Assembly: GCA_002329445.1 (NCBI GenBank) | Contig: DCTU01000154.1 | Span: 1 to 7,340, forward strand | Origin: a bacterium UBP9_UBA1432 | GTDB lineage: Bacteria > Vulcanimicrobiota > Xenobia > Xenobiales > Xenobiaceae | Direction: 5' to 3' | Length of the DNA stretch: 7,340 nucleotides | Shown: piece by piece, positions 5,630 through 7,340 of the stretch | How the letters are laid out: each line of letters opens with the position of its first letter | How positions within the stretch are numbered: position 1 is the stretch's first letter | Translations under genes and position numbers: made by a program | The notes under the pieces: generated by a model | The model's database searches: none | What the model was told of the DNA's origin: nothing | The model's input: only the letters and a program-made list of their open reading frames with translations

Positions 5630-6988
5630 ATGTCGATTCTGCGAACCGTCCACCGAGGCCGCGTGGAGTTGAGCCCTTCGAGGGCCCTGGTCTTGAGCTT
5701 CCTGCTGTTGATCCTGGCGGGCACGGCGGCGCTGAGCTTCCCGGTGTGCTCGGTCCCCGGCCGCCAGACCTCGATGGTGGACGCCCTCTTCACGGCCACT
5801 TCGGCCGTGTGCGTGACGGGTCTGTCCAGCCTGGACACCGAGCGGCACTTCAGCCGGACCGGGCAGGTCGTCATCCTGCTCCTGATCCAGTTGGGGGGCC
5901 TGGGGATCCTCCTGTTCTCGTCCTCCCTGGTCATGGTCTTCGGCGGGCGGCTGGGGCTGCGGGGGCGCCTGCTGGTCAAGGAGCACCTCCCCGGATTGAG
6001 TCTGGCCGGTGTGGCCCGCCTGACCCGCCACGTTCTCTACTACATCTTCGGTTTCGAAGCGCTGGGGGCCCTGCTTCTGTGGCTTGCCTGGGGTCCCCGC
6101 CTGGGTGTCACCGAGGGCCTGTTCCACGCCGTCTTCCACTCGGTCTCGGCCTTCTGCAACGCCGGTTTCTCGACCTGGTCGACGGGCCTGGTGGGCTCGC
6201 GGGAGGACGTCCTGGTCAACCTGGTCGTGATGGGCCTGATCACCGTGGGCGGAGTCGGCTTCCTGGCGACCTCGGAGCTGCGCGGTCGTCTGCTGGAGCG
6301 GGATTCGCGCGGGCGGCTCTCGCCCCACACCCGGGCCGTGCTGGTCACCAGCCTGGGGCTGGTGCTGGGAGGAGCCCTGGCCATCGCCTTCTTCGAGTGG
6401 GACAATCCCCGGACCCTGGGGGCCCTGAGTGGGACGGGTCGGATCCTGGCCTCGTTCTTCCAGTCGGTCACCTGCCGGACCGCCGGCTTCAACACCGTGG
6501 ATGTCTCGGCGCTTCACGACGAGACCCACCAGTTGATGATGATCCTGATGTTCGTGGGGGGGGCGCCGGGGTCCACCGCCGGCGGCATCAAGGTGACCAC
6601 GTTCGCCATCCTGATGCTGGCCACGTGGGCCCAGTTGACCGGGGCGCCGGATGTGGAGATCTCCGGGCGCCGGATTGCCCCTCGCCGGATTCTGCAGGCC
6701 CTGGCGCTGACGGTAGTGGCCCTCCTCAGCGTGCTGGCGTGCACGACGATCCTCAACGTCCTGGAGGCCAAACCCTACGGCGCCCTCCTCTTCGAGACGG
6801 TTTCGGCGCTGGGGACGGTCGGCTTGAGCACGGGGATCACCCCCAGCCTCAGCCCGGCCTCCAAAGCGCTTCTCTGCGTGGCCATGTTCGCGGGGCGGGT
6901 GGGTCCCCTGACGCTGGCTTCCAGTCTGCTCTTCCGCACTTCGCGGACCTCTGGCCGACGGCCGGAAGGAGAGGTGGTCCTGGGATGA
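5630..6988 (+). CDS. ktrB: Potassium-translocating subunit KtrB (TrkH/KtrB family)
   Basis: KtrB is the inner-membrane subunit of the KtrAB potassium uptake system, a four-repeat (M1-P-M2) channel-like protein that works with cytoplasmic KtrA. The 452-residue product has all four selectivity loops with their glycines: Gly64 (CVTGLS), Gly179 (CNAGFS), Gly286 (RTAGFNT) and Gly398 (GTVGLST). The broken helix of the third repeat contains the gating loop FVGGAPGSTAGGIK (308-321), and Arg423 in GRVGPLT matches the conserved arginine of the fourth repeat. The length fits KtrB, without the extra N-terminal helices of TrkH. The ATG at 5630 is preferred because it gives a normal short cytoplasmic N-terminus before the first helix (about 18-38). 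It lacks a clear ribosome site, and GTG at 5663 (Val12), with GAGG just before it, is an alternative. It overlaps ktrA by four bases. Confidence 0.93.
   Translation: MSILRTVHRGRVELSPSRALVLSFLLLILAGTAALSFPVCSVPGRQTSMVDALFTATSAVCVTGLSSLDTERHFSRTGQVVILLLIQLGGLGILLFSSSLVMVFGGRLGLRGRLLVKEHLPGLSLAGVARLTRHVLYYIFGFEALGALLLWLAWGPRLGVTEGLFHAVFHSVSAFCNAGFSTWSTGLVGSREDVLVNLVVMGLITVGGVGFLATSELRGRLLERDSRGRLSPHTRAVLVTSLGLVLGGALAIAFFEWDNPRTLGALSGTGRILASFFQSVTCRTAGFNTVDVSALHDETHQLMMILMFVGGAPGSTAGGIKVTTFAILMLATWAQLTGAPDVEISGRRIAPRRILQALALTVVALLSVLACTTILNVLEAKPYGALLFETVSALGTVGLSTGITPSLSPASKALLCVAMFAGRVGPLTLASSLLFRTSRTSGRRPEGEVVLG
6966..6971 (+). promoter_or_regulatory. Ribosome binding site for ktrA inside the end of ktrB
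   Basis: AAGGAG lies 13 bases before the ktrA ATG (6985), within the last codons of ktrB. The spacing is a little long. Together with the ATGA stop/start overlap it suggests translational coupling of the two subunits. Confidence 0.5.
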
Positions 6989-7340
6989 GACGGCAGTTCC
7001 TGGTGGTCGGCCTGGGGCGTTTCGGCGTCAGCCTGGCCGTGTTGTTGGAGAAGATGGGCGGCGAGGTCCTGGCCGTGGACCGCCGCGAGTCCGCGGTCAT
7101 GGAGGTCGCCGACCAGGTGACCCACAGCCTGATTGCGGACACCACTGAAGAGCGGGTCGTCAAGGACCTGGGGGTGGAGCACTTCGACGAGGTGGTCTGC
7201 GCCATCGGCACCGACGTCGAAGCCAGTTTGATGACCACCCTGCTGCTGCGCGAGTTCGGGGCCCGAATCCTGGTGTCCAAGGCCAGCACCGAGCTGCACG
7301 GGCGCCTGTTGGAGAAGATCGGGGCGGACCGCGTGATCTA
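6985..7340 (+). CDS. ktrA: KtrA-type potassium uptake regulator (RCK/TrkA-N domain), cut by the window end
   Basis: KtrA forms a cytoplasmic ring under KtrB and controls potassium flux by binding adenine nucleotides in its RCK_N domain. The 118 visible residues are most of that Rossmann-type domain: an initial beta strand with GLGRFG (9-14), the nucleotide-contacting acidic residue Asp32 at the end of the second strand (VLAVDRRE), Asp52 in IADTTEE, AIGTDVEASLMTTLLLRE (73-90), and the typical KASTELHGRLLEKIGADRVI at the edge. The RCK_C domain, where c-di-AMP binds in some homologues, would lie beyond the window. The ATG overlaps the ktrB stop as ATGA, a tight operon arrangement. TrkA is unlikely because only one RCK_N start is seen and the partner is KtrB-like, but the end of the gene would decide this. 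Confidence 0.93.
   Translation, partial: MRRQFLVVGLGRFGVSLAVLLEKMGGEVLAVDRRESAVMEVADQVTHSLIADTTEERVVKDLGVEHFDEVVCAIGTDVEASLMTTLLLREFGARILVSKASTELHGRLLEKIGADRVI

Noticed and set aside
5552..6529. Minus-strand open frame of 325 codons
   Set aside because: Antisense to ktrB, whose four selectivity loops are unmistakable; the minus-strand product is Gln/Arg/Gly-rich and unlike any family I recognise.

Overview
The window is a GC-rich bacterial chromosome segment, roughly two-thirds G+C by eye, with strong G/C third-position codon bias. It carries envelope and ion-transport genes and shows no mobile element, CRISPR array, tRNA or rRNA. The gene content (a large thioester-bearing alpha-2-macroglobulin, two exported proteins with N-terminal signals, and KtrAB potassium uptake) points to a bacterium with an outer membrane. 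The phylum cannot be fixed from this sequence; a high-GC lineage such as Planctomycetota, Myxococcota or Acidobacteriota would fit, but that is a guess.

Layout: the left two-thirds (1-4916, minus strand) is one uninterrupted reading frame for a bacterial alpha-2-macroglobulin. Its C-terminus lies beyond the left edge. It has a signal peptide, a long Pro/Ala-rich linker, macroglobulin repeats, a Met- and Gly-rich bait-like segment and an intact Cys-Ala-Glu-Gln thioester motif. A 134-bp gap holding hairpin-forming repeats separates it from the next minus-strand gene, an exported methionine-R-sulfoxide reductase (msrB, 5051-5533). A 96-bp divergent intergenic region (5534-5629) with two GGAA-N2-TTCC dyads follows. 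From there two plus-strand genes run to the right edge: ktrB (5630-6988), the potassium-translocating channel-like subunit, and ktrA (from 6985, cut by the window end), its nucleotide-binding RCK regulator. They overlap by four bases (ATGA).

How the genes may work together: ktrB and ktrA form a standard potassium-uptake complex and are almost certainly co-expressed. On the other strand, msrB and the macroglobulin are collinear and both appear to be exported, so they may form an envelope protection pair: the macroglobulin traps foreign proteases and MsrB repairs oxidised methionines. The macroglobulin's exposed bait-like segment is unusually rich in methionine, which makes it a candidate substrate of the neighbouring MsrB; this is inference.

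The families are all known. The points most worth a second look are the Met-rich bait region beside msrB, the twin dyads in the divergent promoter region, and a perfect 20-bp palindrome at the end of msrB.
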